Program-made: the position numbers and the translations under genes | Notes under the pieces: generated by a model | Database searches by the model: none | What the model was told of the DNA's origin: nothing | Seen by the model: only the letters and a program-made list of their open reading frames with translations | Assembly: GCA_945871425.1 (NCBI GenBank) | Contig: CAMBVS010000026.1 | Span: 1-48,361 of the forward strand | DNA length: 48,361 nucleotides | Reading direction: 5' to 3' | Source: Rhizobium sp. Q54 | GTDB taxonomy: Bacteria; Pseudomonadota; Alphaproteobacteria; SHVZ01 | In this document: in pieces, positions 10,632 through 18,517 of the stretch | How the letters are laid out: each line of letters starts with the position of its first letter | Numbering within the stretch: position 1 is the first letter of the stretch

Positions 10632-12293
10632 ATGAGCAAGCCCGCCGTTACCGACTTCCTCTTCCTGCCCTTGGGCGGGGCGGAGGAGATCGGCATGAAC
10701 CTCAATCTCTACGGCTATGGCGGCAAGTGGCTGATCGTCGATTGCGGCGTCACTTTCGGCGACGACTCGACGCCCGGTATCGAGCTGATCCTTCCTGACC
10801 CGGCCTGGATCGTCGAGCGCCGGAAGGACCTGATCGGCATCGTCGCGACCCATGCGCATGAGGACCATATCGGCGCCATTCCCTATCTCTGGACCCGGCT
10901 TGGATGCCCGGTCTACGCGACGCCGTTCACCGCGGCAGTGTTGAAGCGGAAGCTGCAGGAGGCGGACCTGGCGCGTCGGGTGGAGATCCGCCCGCTGCCG
11001 CTCTCCGGCAAGGTCCGGATCGCGCCCTTCGACCTCGAGCTGATCCATCTCACTCATTCGACGCCCGAGCCTATGGCGATCGCGATCACGACGCCTGCGG
11101 GCACGGTTCTGCACACGGGCGATTGGAAATTCGACCCTGACCCGCTGATCGGGCCGGTGTCCGACGAGGCCGCCTTGCGCCGTGTCGGCGATGCCGGCGT
11201 CCTGGCCTTGGTCGGCGACTCCACCAACGTCTTCGTGCCCGGCGAGGCCGGCTCCGAGGCGGACGTGCGGAAGAACCTGGAAGAGGTGGTGGGCCGCTAC
11301 TCCGCCCGGGTCGTCGTCGCCTGCTTCGCCTCCAACGTCGCCCGGCTGGAATCGATCGCGCGCGTCGCCGCCAAGCACGATCGGCATGCGGCCCTGGTCG
11401 GCCGCTCGCTCTGGCGCATGTACGAGTCCGCCAAGGAGGCGGGCTACCTCCGCGACCTGCCGCCTTTCGTCTCCGAGCATGATGCCGGCTTTCTCCCGCG
11501 CGAGAAGGTGGTGATGATCTGCACCGGCAGCCAGGGCGAGCCCCGCTCGGCGCTCTCCCGCATCGCGTCGGGGACCCACCCCCATGTTGTGCTGGAGCCG
11601 GGCGACGCCGCGGTCTTCTCCTCCCGAAACATCCCCGGGAACGAGCGCTCGATCGCCAAGCTGCAGAACCAGCTCGCCAAGCTCGGCGTCGAGATCGTCA
11701 CCACGGCAGAGGAGGCGGGGGTGCATGTCTCCGGTCATCCGGCCCGCGACGAGCTCGCCCGCATGTATCACTGGGTCCGGCCCCGGATCGCCATCCCTGT
11801 TCATGGCGAGGCGCGGCACCTGGCCGAGCACGCCAAGCTCGCCCGCAAATGCCAGGTGCCGGAGGCCGTCGTCGCCGAGAACGGTGCGATGATCCGCCTC
11901 TCACCGGGGCCTGCGACCATCATCGACCACGTGACCTCGGGCCGGCTCGCGCTCGACGGCAACAAGCTGGTGCCGCTCGACGGCGGCGCCATGCGTGCCC
12001 GCAAGAAGCTGATGACCAGCGGCATCGCCGTGGTGACCCTGGTCGTCGGCAAGGGGGGCAAGCTCGAGACTGATCCCATGGTCAGCCTGCAGGGCGTGAT
12101 CGAGGGCGACGGCGCCCAGGCGGTGATCGCCGGCGCGGTCGAGGCCGTGACGGAGGCCTTCGAGGATCTCGGCAAGGCCGCCAAGCGCGATGACGATGCG
12201 GTCCGCGAGGCCGCCCGCCTCGCCGTCCGCCGCTGGCTCAATGCCGGGCTGGGCAAGAAGCCGCAGACCGAGGTCCACGTCGTCCGCATATGA
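10632..12293 (+). CDS. rnj: Ribonuclease J
   Basis: Metallo-beta-lactamase/beta-CASP ribonuclease with 5'-3' exonuclease and endonuclease activity in RNA turnover and rRNA processing. It has 553 residues. The zinc motif is HAHEDH (residues 74-79), where an alanine replaces the more usual glycine at the second position. The later HTGDWKFD, GDSTN, CFASNVARLES, SGHPARDEL and PVHGE motifs complete the metal and beta-CASP sites. It lies ten bases after coaX and is followed by mce, an arrangement frequent in Alphaproteobacteria. Confidence 0.95.
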   Translation: MSKPAVTDFLFLPLGGAEEIGMNLNLYGYGGKWLIVDCGVTFGDDSTPGIELILPDPAWIVERRKDLIGIVATHAHEDHIGAIPYLWTRLGCPVYATPFTAAVLKRKLQEADLARRVEIRPLPLSGKVRIAPFDLELIHLTHSTPEPMAIAITTPAGTVLHTGDWKFDPDPLIGPVSDEAALRRVGDAGVLALVGDSTNVFVPGEAGSEADVRKNLEEVVGRYSARVVVACFASNVARLESIARVAAKHDRHAALVGRSLWRMYESAKEAGYLRDLPPFVSEHDAGFLPREKVVMICTGSQGEPRSALSRIASGTHPHVVLEPGDAAVFSSRNIPGNERSIAKLQNQLAKLGVEIVTTAEEAGVHVSGHPARDELARMYHWVRPRIAIPVHGEARHLAEHAKLARKCQVPEAVVAENGAMIRLSPGPATIIDHVTSGRLALDGNKLVPLDGGAMRARKKLMTSGIAVVTLVVGKGGKLETDPMVSLQGVIEGDGAQAVIAGAVEAVTEAFEDLGKAAKRDDDAVREAARLAVRRWLNAGLGKKPQTEVHVVRI

Positions 12294-12332
12294 TCGGGGC
12301 TGGTATGATGCGGCGCCCAAGATGGAGGTCTC

Positions 12333-12737
<405 letters not shown>

Positions 12738-12743
12738 CGTCCG

Positions 12744-12989
12744 ATGACCTGGGTCACCGGCTTCATGGTCTATGTCGTGGTCTGGTGGCTGGTCTGGTTT
12801 GCGGTTCTGCCGCTCCGGATCGAGATCCCCGACCAGGTGCCGATCGGGCAGGCCACGAGCGCGCCTTCGAACCCGAGACTGCTCTGGAAGGCGGGCCTGA
12901 CGACGGCGATCGCTGCCCTGTTGTGGGGACTCATCTACTGGATGATCGCCTACGATCCTCTCGGCATCGATTTGATGGGATCTAGATAA
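12744..12989 (+). CDS. DUF1467 family two-helix membrane protein
   Basis: Small inner-membrane protein of 81 residues with two hydrophobic segments (about 4-24 and 51-70) separated by a loop containing PLRIEIPDQVPIGQATSAP. The pattern and the location after mce match the DUF1467 family that often sits between mce and proS in Alphaproteobacteria. Its biochemical role is unknown. It begins six bases after mce, so it is probably co-transcribed. Here no proS follows, and the sequence turns abruptly AT-rich directly after its stop. Confidence 0.82.
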   Translation: MTWVTGFMVYVVVWWLVWFAVLPLRIEIPDQVPIGQATSAPSNPRLLWKAGLTTAIAALLWGLIYWMIAYDPLGIDLMGSR

Positions 12990-13032
12990 ATGAATGAAAA
13001 TAAGATATTGCTGTGATTTTTGGCTCTGATAC

Positions 13033-13062
13033 TTGAATTAATCTGAGGCTCGCCGACATAAT
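13033..13062 (+). promoter_or_regulatory. Candidate sigma-70 promoter in AT-rich spacer
   Basis: TTGAAT (13033-13038), an 18-base spacer and CATAAT (13057-13062) resemble a -35/-10 pair. They lie in a roughly 85-base AT-rich tract (12985-13075) that stands out from the GC-rich surroundings. A transcript would start near 13069, about 35 bases before the next ATG, which has a GGAGG site. The assignment rests on sequence only. Confidence 0.5.
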
Positions 13063-13103
13063 AAAAAGAGGGGGAGTTCTTCGTCGAAAGGGCGGAGGTC
13101 TCT

Positions 13104-13478
13104 ATGCGGCAAAGTCCCTGGCGAACGGTGGCTTTCGTGGCGGCCCTTCTGACCGCTGTCACCTGGAGCGCCGTATCCGGCTGGTGGGTCAGTCAGTCCT
13201 GGCAATACCGCGATGTCATGGCCCGGGTCGAACTCGCGCGCGAGGGCATCGCCTGCGGTAACCGCTCGGCGTCGCCGGCGAACCAGCAGCGTTGCCGCGA
13301 CCTGGCCGAGATCATGCACAGCGCCGAGGTGGCGGAGGCGTATTTCGCCGACGGCGTCGTCGTCCTCGGCCCAGGCCTGCTGCTGATCGGGCTGGCGCTC
13401 TGGCTCCGGCGTCGCGGCGCCCGGCGGGACCGCCGCAACCACGGGCCGGATCATCATCGCCGTCCCTCTGCGGCATAG
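13104..13478 (+). CDS. Hypothetical membrane protein with two transmembrane helices
   Basis: 124 residues, not recognised. A first hydrophobic helix spans about residues 8-28 (VAFVAALLTAVTWSAVSGWWV) and a second about 83-101 (VVVLGPGLLLIGLALWL). Between them is a soluble loop of about 55 residues with two cysteines (ACGN and QQRC), and a basic, histidine-rich tail follows. A GGAGG ribosome site lies 5 bases before the ATG and a candidate promoter further upstream, which makes a real gene likely. The tail is probably cytoplasmic by the positive-inside rule, which would also put the N-terminus inside and the cysteine loop in the periplasm. That topology is inference. Confidence 0.7.
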   Translation: MRQSPWRTVAFVAALLTAVTWSAVSGWWVSQSWQYRDVMARVELAREGIACGNRSASPANQQRCRDLAEIMHSAEVAEAYFADGVVVLGPGLLLIGLALWLRRRGARRDRRNHGPDHHRRPSAA

Positions 13479-13511
13479 CGAAGGCGCCGGGCTGATCTTA
13501 TAAACGAGGGC

Positions 13512-14051
13512 ATGTCAGGCTACTGCCGGGTCGCCCCCGGTCATCCCTTCCACGGCCCCTATCATGACGGCGAATACGGCTTCCCGGTCGCCGACGACCG
13601 GGGCTTGTTCGAGCGTCTGGTCCTGGAGATCAACCAGGCCGGGCTCTCCTGGCTTACCATCCTGAGGAAGCGGGAGGCCTTCCAGAAGGCGTTCCACGGC
13701 TTCGACATCGCCAGGGTCGCGCGCTACGGCGAGACGGATCGCGCGCGGCTGCTTGCCGATTCCGGCATCATCCGCAATCGCCTGAAGGTCGACGCCGCCA
13801 TCCACAACGCCAAGGTGGTGCTCGATCTGCAGAAGAGCCATGGCGGCTTCGCCGCCTGGATCGACGCCAACCACCCGCGCCCGAAGGAGGAGTGGGTGAA
13901 GCTGTTCAAGCGGACCTTCCGTTTCACCGGCGGGGAGATCGTGGGCGAATTCTTGATGAGCACAGGTTATCTGCCCGGCGCACATGCCGAGGACTGTCCG
14001 GTGCACAAGAAAATCTTGAAGCTTGGGCCGGCCTGGAAGAAGCGGGACTGA
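13512..14051 (+). CDS. tag: DNA-3-methyladenine glycosylase I family protein
   Basis: Base-excision repair glycosylase of the TagI type, which removes 3-methyladenine from DNA. The 179 residues include YHDGEYGFPVADDRGLFERLVLEINQAGLSWLTILRKRE, which follows the family's HD-E-G and L-E-QAGLSW pattern, and the C-terminal GAHAEDCPVHKK segment with the zinc-binding His and Cys. The E. coli consensus CxW...HDxEWG is altered (CRV and EYG), so it belongs to a divergent branch and its substrate could differ. It stands alone, with a stem-loop 8 bases after the stop. Confidence 0.85.
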   Translation: MSGYCRVAPGHPFHGPYHDGEYGFPVADDRGLFERLVLEINQAGLSWLTILRKREAFQKAFHGFDIARVARYGETDRARLLADSGIIRNRLKVDAAIHNAKVVLDLQKSHGGFAAWIDANHPRPKEEWVKLFKRTFRFTGGEIVGEFLMSTGYLPGAHAEDCPVHKKILKLGPAWKKRD

Positions 14052-14058
14052 AAACGAA

Positions 14059-14080
14059 ACAAGGGCCTTTCGGCCCTTGT
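14059..14080. terminator. Stem-loop terminator after tag
   Basis: A perfect 9-bp inverted repeat (ACAAGGGCC / GGCCCTTGT) with a TTTC loop lies 8 bases after the tag stop. The T-rich flank is on the minus-strand side (GTTTCGTTTTC), and the plus-strand side lacks a clear T tract. It may therefore stop transcription mainly in the minus direction, or work weakly in both. Confidence 0.5.
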
Positions 14081-14358
14081 AGTCGTCCCCCGAGGATCCT
14101 CCCCAAACCCGGGCAACAGCCTTACGGTCTTTCAACCTTCGGCTTTAGTTCTTATTCTTATGTCCAACATGTAACCGATTTCATCTGGGGTGTCACGCTC
14201 AATTTTTTGGCGGGACTGCCGCTTTCGGCGCCGCTCGCTGTCCATATCGCGTGCAAATTTACCATGCGCGGCGGGGGGTTGGCCCGCGTTGACAGGGGAT
14301 GGCGGCCCCACGTACGGTCTCGCCCGATTTTCATTTCCCGCCCCGCCGGAGCACTCCC
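14081..14358. promoter_or_regulatory. groES upstream region with a candidate promoter
   Basis: This 278-base non-coding stretch contains TTGACA at 14289-14294, followed 18 bases on by TACGGT (14313-14318). Alternatively, CCCCACGT at 14306-14313 resembles the -10 box of a heat-shock (RpoH) promoter, although the 11-base spacing is short. No CIRCE element (TTAGCACTC-N9-GAGTGCTAA) was found, so HrcA control is not supported here. The rest shows no gene. Confidence 0.4.
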
Positions 14359-14646
14359 ATGGCCATCAAGCCGTTGCACGACCGCATCGTGATCAAGCCG
14401 CTCGACCAGGAAACCAAGACCAAGGGCGGGATCATCATCCCGGATACCGCCAAGGAGAAGCCGGTCGAGGGCAAGGTCATCGCCGTCGGCCCGGGTGCGC
14501 GCGACGCCAACGGCAAGCGCCAGCCGCTCGGGGTCAAGGTCGGCGACCGCGTCCTCTACGGCAAATGGTCGGGGACCGAGGTCAAGGTCGGCGGCGAGGA
14601 CGTCGTCGTCATGAAGGAATCCGATCTCTTCGGCATCGTCGGCTGA
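14359..14646 (+). CDS. groES: Co-chaperonin GroES (no groEL adjacent)
   Basis: 10-kDa co-chaperonin that caps GroEL during ATP-dependent protein folding. The 95 residues show the usual start [32 protein letters not shown] (mobile loop with GGIIIP), [15 protein letters not shown], the roof loop, and the ending [12 protein letters not shown]. In most bacteria groEL follows at once; here an inositol-monophosphatase-family gene follows instead, so a groEL must lie elsewhere in the genome. The start at 14359 was chosen because it gives the canonical N-terminus, though the frame is open further upstream. Confidence 0.95.
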   Translation: MAIKPLHDRIVIKPLDQETKTKGGIIIPDTAKEKPVEGKVIAVGPGARDANGKRQPLGVKVGDRVLYGKWSGTEVKVGGEDVVVMKESDLFGIVG

Positions 14647-15455
14647 CCGTCCCGGTCAGGGTCGACCTCGACGCCGTCGCACGGCACGTCGCCGAGGTCG
14701 CCGCCGAGGAGATGATGCCGCGCTTCGGCCGTCTCGCCGCCGGCGACGTCCAGGAGAAGACCCCGGGCGATCTCGTCACCGCCGCCGACACCGCCGTCGA
14801 GGCGCGCCTCAGCCCGATCCTCGCCGGGCTGATCCCGGGCTCGCTCGTCGTCGGCGAGGAGGCGACGGCGGCCGATCCGTCGCTGCTGACCCGCCTGAAA
14901 GGCGACGCGCCGGTCTGGCTGATCGATCCGGTCGACGGCACCCTCAACTTCGCCGCCGGCATTCCGATCTTCGGCACCATCGTCGCGCTGGTGCGGGGCG
15001 GCGAGGTGCTGGCCGGCTGGATCCACGACCCGCTGCGTGAGCGCACCCTGATCGCCGAGGCGGGAGGCGGCGCTCATGTCGAGGGGCAGCGCGTCGGCGT
15101 CGCGCGTCCCGCCGACGTCAAGCGCATGTCAGGCAACTTCGCCTTCCACACCGGCGACCGCGAGCAGGCGGCGACCCTCGCGCGCAACGCTGACAAGGTC
15201 GCCTCGATCATCACGCTCCGCTGCGCCGCCGCCGACTACTTCAACCTGGCCGAGGGCCGCACCCACTTCGCCCTCTTCAACCGCACCTGGCCCTGGGATC
15301 ATGCTGCCGGCTGGCTGATCCACCAGGAGGCCGGCGGCCATGGCCGGTTCCTCGATGGCCGCGTCTACGAACCGCTGGATATCTACGGCCGCCTGTTCCT
15401 GGCGCCCGACGAGGCGAGCTGGCGGCTGTTGACCAGGACGCTCTGGGCCGCTTGA
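14643..15455 (+). CDS. Inositol monophosphatase / HisN-like phosphatase, non-standard start
   Basis: Magnesium-dependent phosphatase of the inositol monophosphatase family, which includes IMPase, CysQ and histidinol-phosphatase (HisN). Motifs are [43 protein letters not shown] (metal-binding DPVDGT) and [15 protein letters not shown]. The homologous N-terminal helix ([22 protein letters not shown]) lies upstream of the first ATG at 14712. No ATG, GTG or TTG precedes it in the groES-overlapping part, so the best start is the CTG at 14643, which overlaps the groES stop as CTGA. Starting at 14712 would give a protein 23 residues shorter that lacks the helix. Substrate unknown. Confidence 0.8.
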   Translation: MTVPVRVDLDAVARHVAEVAAEEMMPRFGRLAAGDVQEKTPGDLVTAADTAVEARLSPILAGLIPGSLVVGEEATAADPSLLTRLKGDAPVWLIDPVDGTLNFAAGIPIFGTIVALVRGGEVLAGWIHDPLRERTLIAEAGGGAHVEGQRVGVARPADVKRMSGNFAFHTGDREQAATLARNADKVASIITLRCAAADYFNLAEGRTHFALFNRTWPWDHAAGWLIHQEAGGHGRFLDGRVYEPLDIYGRLFLAPDEASWRLLTRTLWAA

Positions 15456-15524
15456 GAGCGGGCGCGCCCTCCGCTAGAGAATGCTGCCTTTCCTTTCAAA
15501 GAACCGCCCCCCGGAGACCGACCG

Positions 15525-16424
15525 ATGACCGACACCGCCAAGCCCGCGCAAAAGCCCCGCACGCTCGCCTTCCTCGGCCTCGGCGTCATGGGCTATCCGA
15601 TGGCCGGACACCTGGCCAAGGCTGGGCACAAGGTCACGGTCTACAACCGCACCGGCACCAAGGCGAAGGCCTGGGCGGCGGAGTACGGCGGCAAGTCGGC
15701 GGCGACGCCGGCGGCGGCCGCCAAGGGTGCCGAGATCGTCTTCTGCTGCGTCGGCAACGATGATGACCTCCGCAGCGTCGTCTATGGCGACAAGGGTGCC
15801 TTCGCCGGCATGGCCAAGGGCGCGATCTTCGTCGACCACACCACCGCCTCGGCCGAGGTCGCCCGCGAGATCGAGGCCGCTGGCGCCAAGCTCGGCATCG
15901 GCGTTCTCGATGCGCCGGTGTCCGGCGGCCAGGCCGGCGCGGTCAACGGCAAGCTGACCGTCATGGTCGGCGGCAAGCCGGCGACCTTCAAGAAGGCCGA
16001 GGAGACGATGGCGACGTACGCCCGCGCCGTGACCCTGCTGGGTCCGGCCGGCGCCGGCCAGCTCACCAAGATGGTGAACCAGATCTGCATCGCCGGCGTC
16101 GTCCAAGGCCTGGCCGAAGGCATCAACTTCGCCATGCGCGCCGGGCTCGATGCAAAAAAGGTGGTCGAGGTGATCTCCAAGGGGGCCGCGCAGAGCTGGC
16201 AGATGGAGAACCGCGGCAACACGATGGTCGACGGCAAGTTCGACTTCGGCTTCGCCGTCGACTGGATGCGGAAGGACCTCGGCATCTGCCTCGCCGAGTC
16301 CAAGCGCAACGGCGCGCTCTTGCCGATGACGGCGCTGGTCGACCAGTTCTACGCCCATGTGCAGAAGCGTAATGGCGGCCGCTGGGATACCTCCAGCCTG
16401 ATCCACCTGCTGCAGAACCTCTAG
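15525..16424 (+). CDS. NAD(P)-dependent 3-hydroxyisobutyrate dehydrogenase family oxidoreductase
   Basis: Beta-hydroxyacid dehydrogenase of 299 residues. The N-terminal Rossmann motif is FLGLGVMGYPMAGHLAKAGHKVTVYNRT, where the arginine after the second strand suggests NADPH use. The substrate motif DAPVSGGQAGAVNGKLTVMVGG and the catalytic lysine in GAGQLTKMVNQICIAG follow. Members include 3-hydroxyisobutyrate dehydrogenase, tartronate semialdehyde reductase and succinic semialdehyde reductases, and the exact substrate cannot be told from sequence. It ends convergently with the ecfT remnant, the two stop codons overlapping. Confidence 0.88.
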   Translation: MTDTAKPAQKPRTLAFLGLGVMGYPMAGHLAKAGHKVTVYNRTGTKAKAWAAEYGGKSAATPAAAAKGAEIVFCCVGNDDDLRSVVYGDKGAFAGMAKGAIFVDHTTASAEVAREIEAAGAKLGIGVLDAPVSGGQAGAVNGKLTVMVGGKPATFKKAEETMATYARAVTLLGPAGAGQLTKMVNQICIAGVVQGLAEGINFAMRAGLDAKKVVEVISKGAAQSWQMENRGNTMVDGKFDFGFAVDWMRKDLGICLAESKRNGALLPMTALVDQFYAHVQKRNGGRWDTSSLIHLLQNL

Positions 16425-16795
16425 GCGAGCAGGCGGATCGCCGGCAGCAGGGCGATCGCGACGACCGCGAAGGCGAGGTCCCGCCCTTCGGGGCGCGGGA
16501 CCCGCCAGTCGCTGGTGGCGGCGGCGGCTGTGAGGCCGCGCATCTCCATGGCGAGCGCCGCCGTCCCGGCGCGGCGGATGGCACCCGACAGCAGGATGAT
16601 GCCGAGCGCCGGGTTGAAGCCGGCGAGCGCCTGACGCCAGCGCGGCGCGCCACCTGGCATGGCGGCGCGGGCGATCATGCGGGCCTCATCGGCCAGCGGC
16701 GGCAGGAACTGGATGGCGGCGAATGCGCCGAAGACGAAGCGCCGCGGCATGCGGGCGCGATGGACGAGGGCGCGGCCGAGGTCGGCCGGCGGTCT
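16421..16795 (-). pseudogene. 5'-truncated ECF transporter T component (EcfT/CbiQ/BioN-like) remnant
   Basis: The frame encodes the C-terminal half of an energy-coupling-factor transmembrane protein. It contains DLGRALVHRARMPRRFVFG, the FLPPLADEARMIARA segment typical of the coupling helices, and a second coupling motif IRRAGTAALAMEMRGL ahead of a last hydrophobic stretch. The homology runs upstream of the first ATG (16750) without a start, to an in-frame stop at 16796-16798, just 1 base beyond the last homologous codon. The N-terminal membrane domain (about 100 residues) is absent, and no ATPase or S component is nearby. This is best read as a decaying remnant; a short functional protein is unlikely. 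Confidence 0.7.
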
Positions 16796-16811
16796 TCATT
16801 CTGGCCGAAGC

Positions 16812-17795
16812 CTAGGCGGCGCCGAGCGCTTCCCGGAAGAGGGTGGCGTCGACATTGCCGCCGGAGGCGACGACAACCACGGTCCGGCCCTTGATCGGCA
16901 TCCGGCCGGTCATCACTGCGGCGATGCCGACGGCGCCGCCGGGCTCGCACACGATCTTCAGGTGGCGGAAGGCGAGTGCCATGGCACGCTTCACCTCGGT
17001 GTCGGTGACCGCTAGACCGCCCTTGAGGCGCTGCCGGGCGACGGCGAAGGTGATGTCGCCCGGAGTCGGCGCCATCAGGGCGTCGCAGATGGTGCGGGCC
17101 GCCGGGTCGTTGGTCTCGTGCCTGCCGCTGGCGAGCGAGCGCGCCATGTCGTCGAGGCCGGCCGGTTCGACCGAGTAGACCTCGGTCTCCGGCAGCCCGG
17201 CCATGAGGCCGAGCGCGACGCCGCTGACCAAGCCGCCGCCCGAGCAGGCGGCGAGGACGGCATCGGGCCTGACGCCGAGCGCCGTCGCCTGGGCTGCGAT
17301 CTCGAGTCCGATCGTACCCTGGCCGGTGATGATGCCGGGGTCGTCATAGGGCTTGATCAGGGTCGAGCCGCGCTCGGCGGCGATCCTGGCGCCGATCTCC
17401 TCGCGGGAATCCTTGAAGCGGTCGTAGAGCACGACTTCGCCGCCATAGGCCCGGGTGTTGTCGATCTTCGTCGCCGGCGCATCCTTCGGCATGATCAGGC
17501 AGGCCTTGACGCCGAGCAGCTTCGCCGCCGCCGCCACGCCCTGGGCGTGGTTGCCGGAAGAGAAGGCGACGACACCGTCCTTGCGCTTGGCCTTGGCGAT
17601 CATGGCGATGCGGTTGTAGGCGCCGCGGAACTTGAACGAGCCGGTCTTCTGCAGCATCTCGCACTTGACCAGCAGCCGGCCACCGAGCTCCTCGTTGAGG
17701 AGCGACGACTCGATCAGCGGCGTGACGATCGCCACGTCCCGGATGCGCTCGGCGGCGCGCCGGACGTCGTCATGGGTCGGAAGCGCATCCGTCAT
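16812..17795 (-). CDS. Threonine/serine dehydratase (PLP-dependent)
   Basis: Fold-type II PLP enzyme that deaminates threonine or serine to the 2-oxo acid. The 327 residues carry the PLP-lysine motif KTGSFKFRGAYN, the SSGNHAQGVA substrate loop, and the glycine-rich phosphate loop ACSGGGLVSG. It is short and lacks the C-terminal ACT regulatory domain of biosynthetic IlvA. It therefore resembles catabolic threonine dehydratases, serine racemases or threo-3-hydroxyaspartate ammonia-lyases. It lies 32 bases after the dehalogenase gene and probably belongs to the same transcript as slt and that gene. Confidence 0.88.
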   Translation of the reverse strand: MTDALPTHDDVRRAAERIRDVAIVTPLIESSLLNEELGGRLLVKCEMLQKTGSFKFRGAYNRIAMIAKAKRKDGVVAFSSGNHAQGVAAAAKLLGVKACLIMPKDAPATKIDNTRAYGGEVVLYDRFKDSREEIGARIAAERGSTLIKPYDDPGIITGQGTIGLEIAAQATALGVRPDAVLAACSGGGLVSGVALGLMAGLPETEVYSVEPAGLDDMARSLASGRHETNDPAARTICDALMAPTPGDITFAVARQRLKGGLAVTDTEVKRAMALAFRHLKIVCEPGGAVGIAAVMTGRMPIKGRTVVVVASGGNVDATLFREALGAA

Positions 17796-17827
17796 CCTGG
17801 GGGCTCGGCGAGCGGAGCGGTTTCGGC

Positions 17828-18517
17828 TCAGACGCCGAGAAGGGGGAGCAGCTCGGAAAGGCTGCGGACCTCGGTGCTGGGCTTGTCCGGGATCGTCTCC
17901 GGCGTCTGGCTCGTGCGGTTCACCCAGGCGACGCGGAAGCCGAAATGGGCGGCGGCGTGGGCGTCCCAGCCGTTCGAGCTGACGAAAAGGATCTTCTCCG
18001 CCGGCAGGCCGAGCTTGTCGGTCGCGAGCTTGTAGACCGAAGGATGAGGCTTGTAGATGCGCACTTCGTCGACCGAGAGCGTGTGGTCGAGCACGCCGCG
18101 GAGATTGTGGCCGTTGACGGCACCGGCCAGCATGGTGGTCGAGCCGTTGGAGAGGATCGCCGTGCGCAGCCCCTTGGCCTTGATGCGGGCCAGCGTGGCG
18201 GCGACGTCGTCAAACGCCGGCGGCTCCAGATAGAGCTGCATCAGCAGCGCTCTCAGGCCCGGGTCCCAGAGCTTGAGCGCGGCCAGCGCGTGGTCGAGCG
18301 CCTCGCCGGTTACGTGCCAGAAGTCGATATGCGTGCCCATCAGGCTGCGCAGCCAAGTGTACTGGAGCTGCTTCTCGCGCCAGAGGCGGGCGAGAGGCGC
18401 GGTCAGGTCGCCGAGCTTGTCGCGGCACGGCTCGGTGATCTGGCTCACGTCGAAGAGCGTGCCATAGGCGTCGAACACGCAGGCGGCGATATTCGCTGGC
18501 ATCGTTTGGGCGGTCAT
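17828..18517 (-). CDS. Haloacid dehalogenase, type II (L-2-haloacid dehalogenase family)
   Basis: HAD-superfamily hydrolase of 229 residues. The nucleophile motif is FDAYGTLFD (Asp16), followed by ILSNGS, KPHPSVYKLA and FVSSNGWDAHAAAHFGFRVAWVNR. The SSNGWD block and AYGTLFD are characteristic of type II 2-haloacid dehalogenases, which replace a halogen with hydroxyl. Close relatives can act on other small substrates, so activity is inferred from family. The start was placed at 18517 because the ATG overlaps the slt stop (TGATG), indicating translational coupling; the long upstream frame is only the antisense-like overlap with slt. Confidence 0.88.
   Translation of the reverse strand: MTAQTMPANIAACVFDAYGTLFDVSQITEPCRDKLGDLTAPLARLWREKQLQYTWLRSLMGTHIDFWHVTGEALDHALAALKLWDPGLRALLMQLYLEPPAFDDVAATLARIKAKGLRTAILSNGSTTMLAGAVNGHNLRGVLDHTLSVDEVRIYKPHPSVYKLATDKLGLPAEKILFVSSNGWDAHAAAHFGFRVAWVNRTSQTPETIPDKPSTEVRSLSELLPLLGV

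Noticed and set aside
14081..14358. CIRCE operator for groES
   Set aside because: No TTAGCACTC/GAGTGCTAA pair was found in the spacer; GCACTC occurs once near the ATG without a partner.
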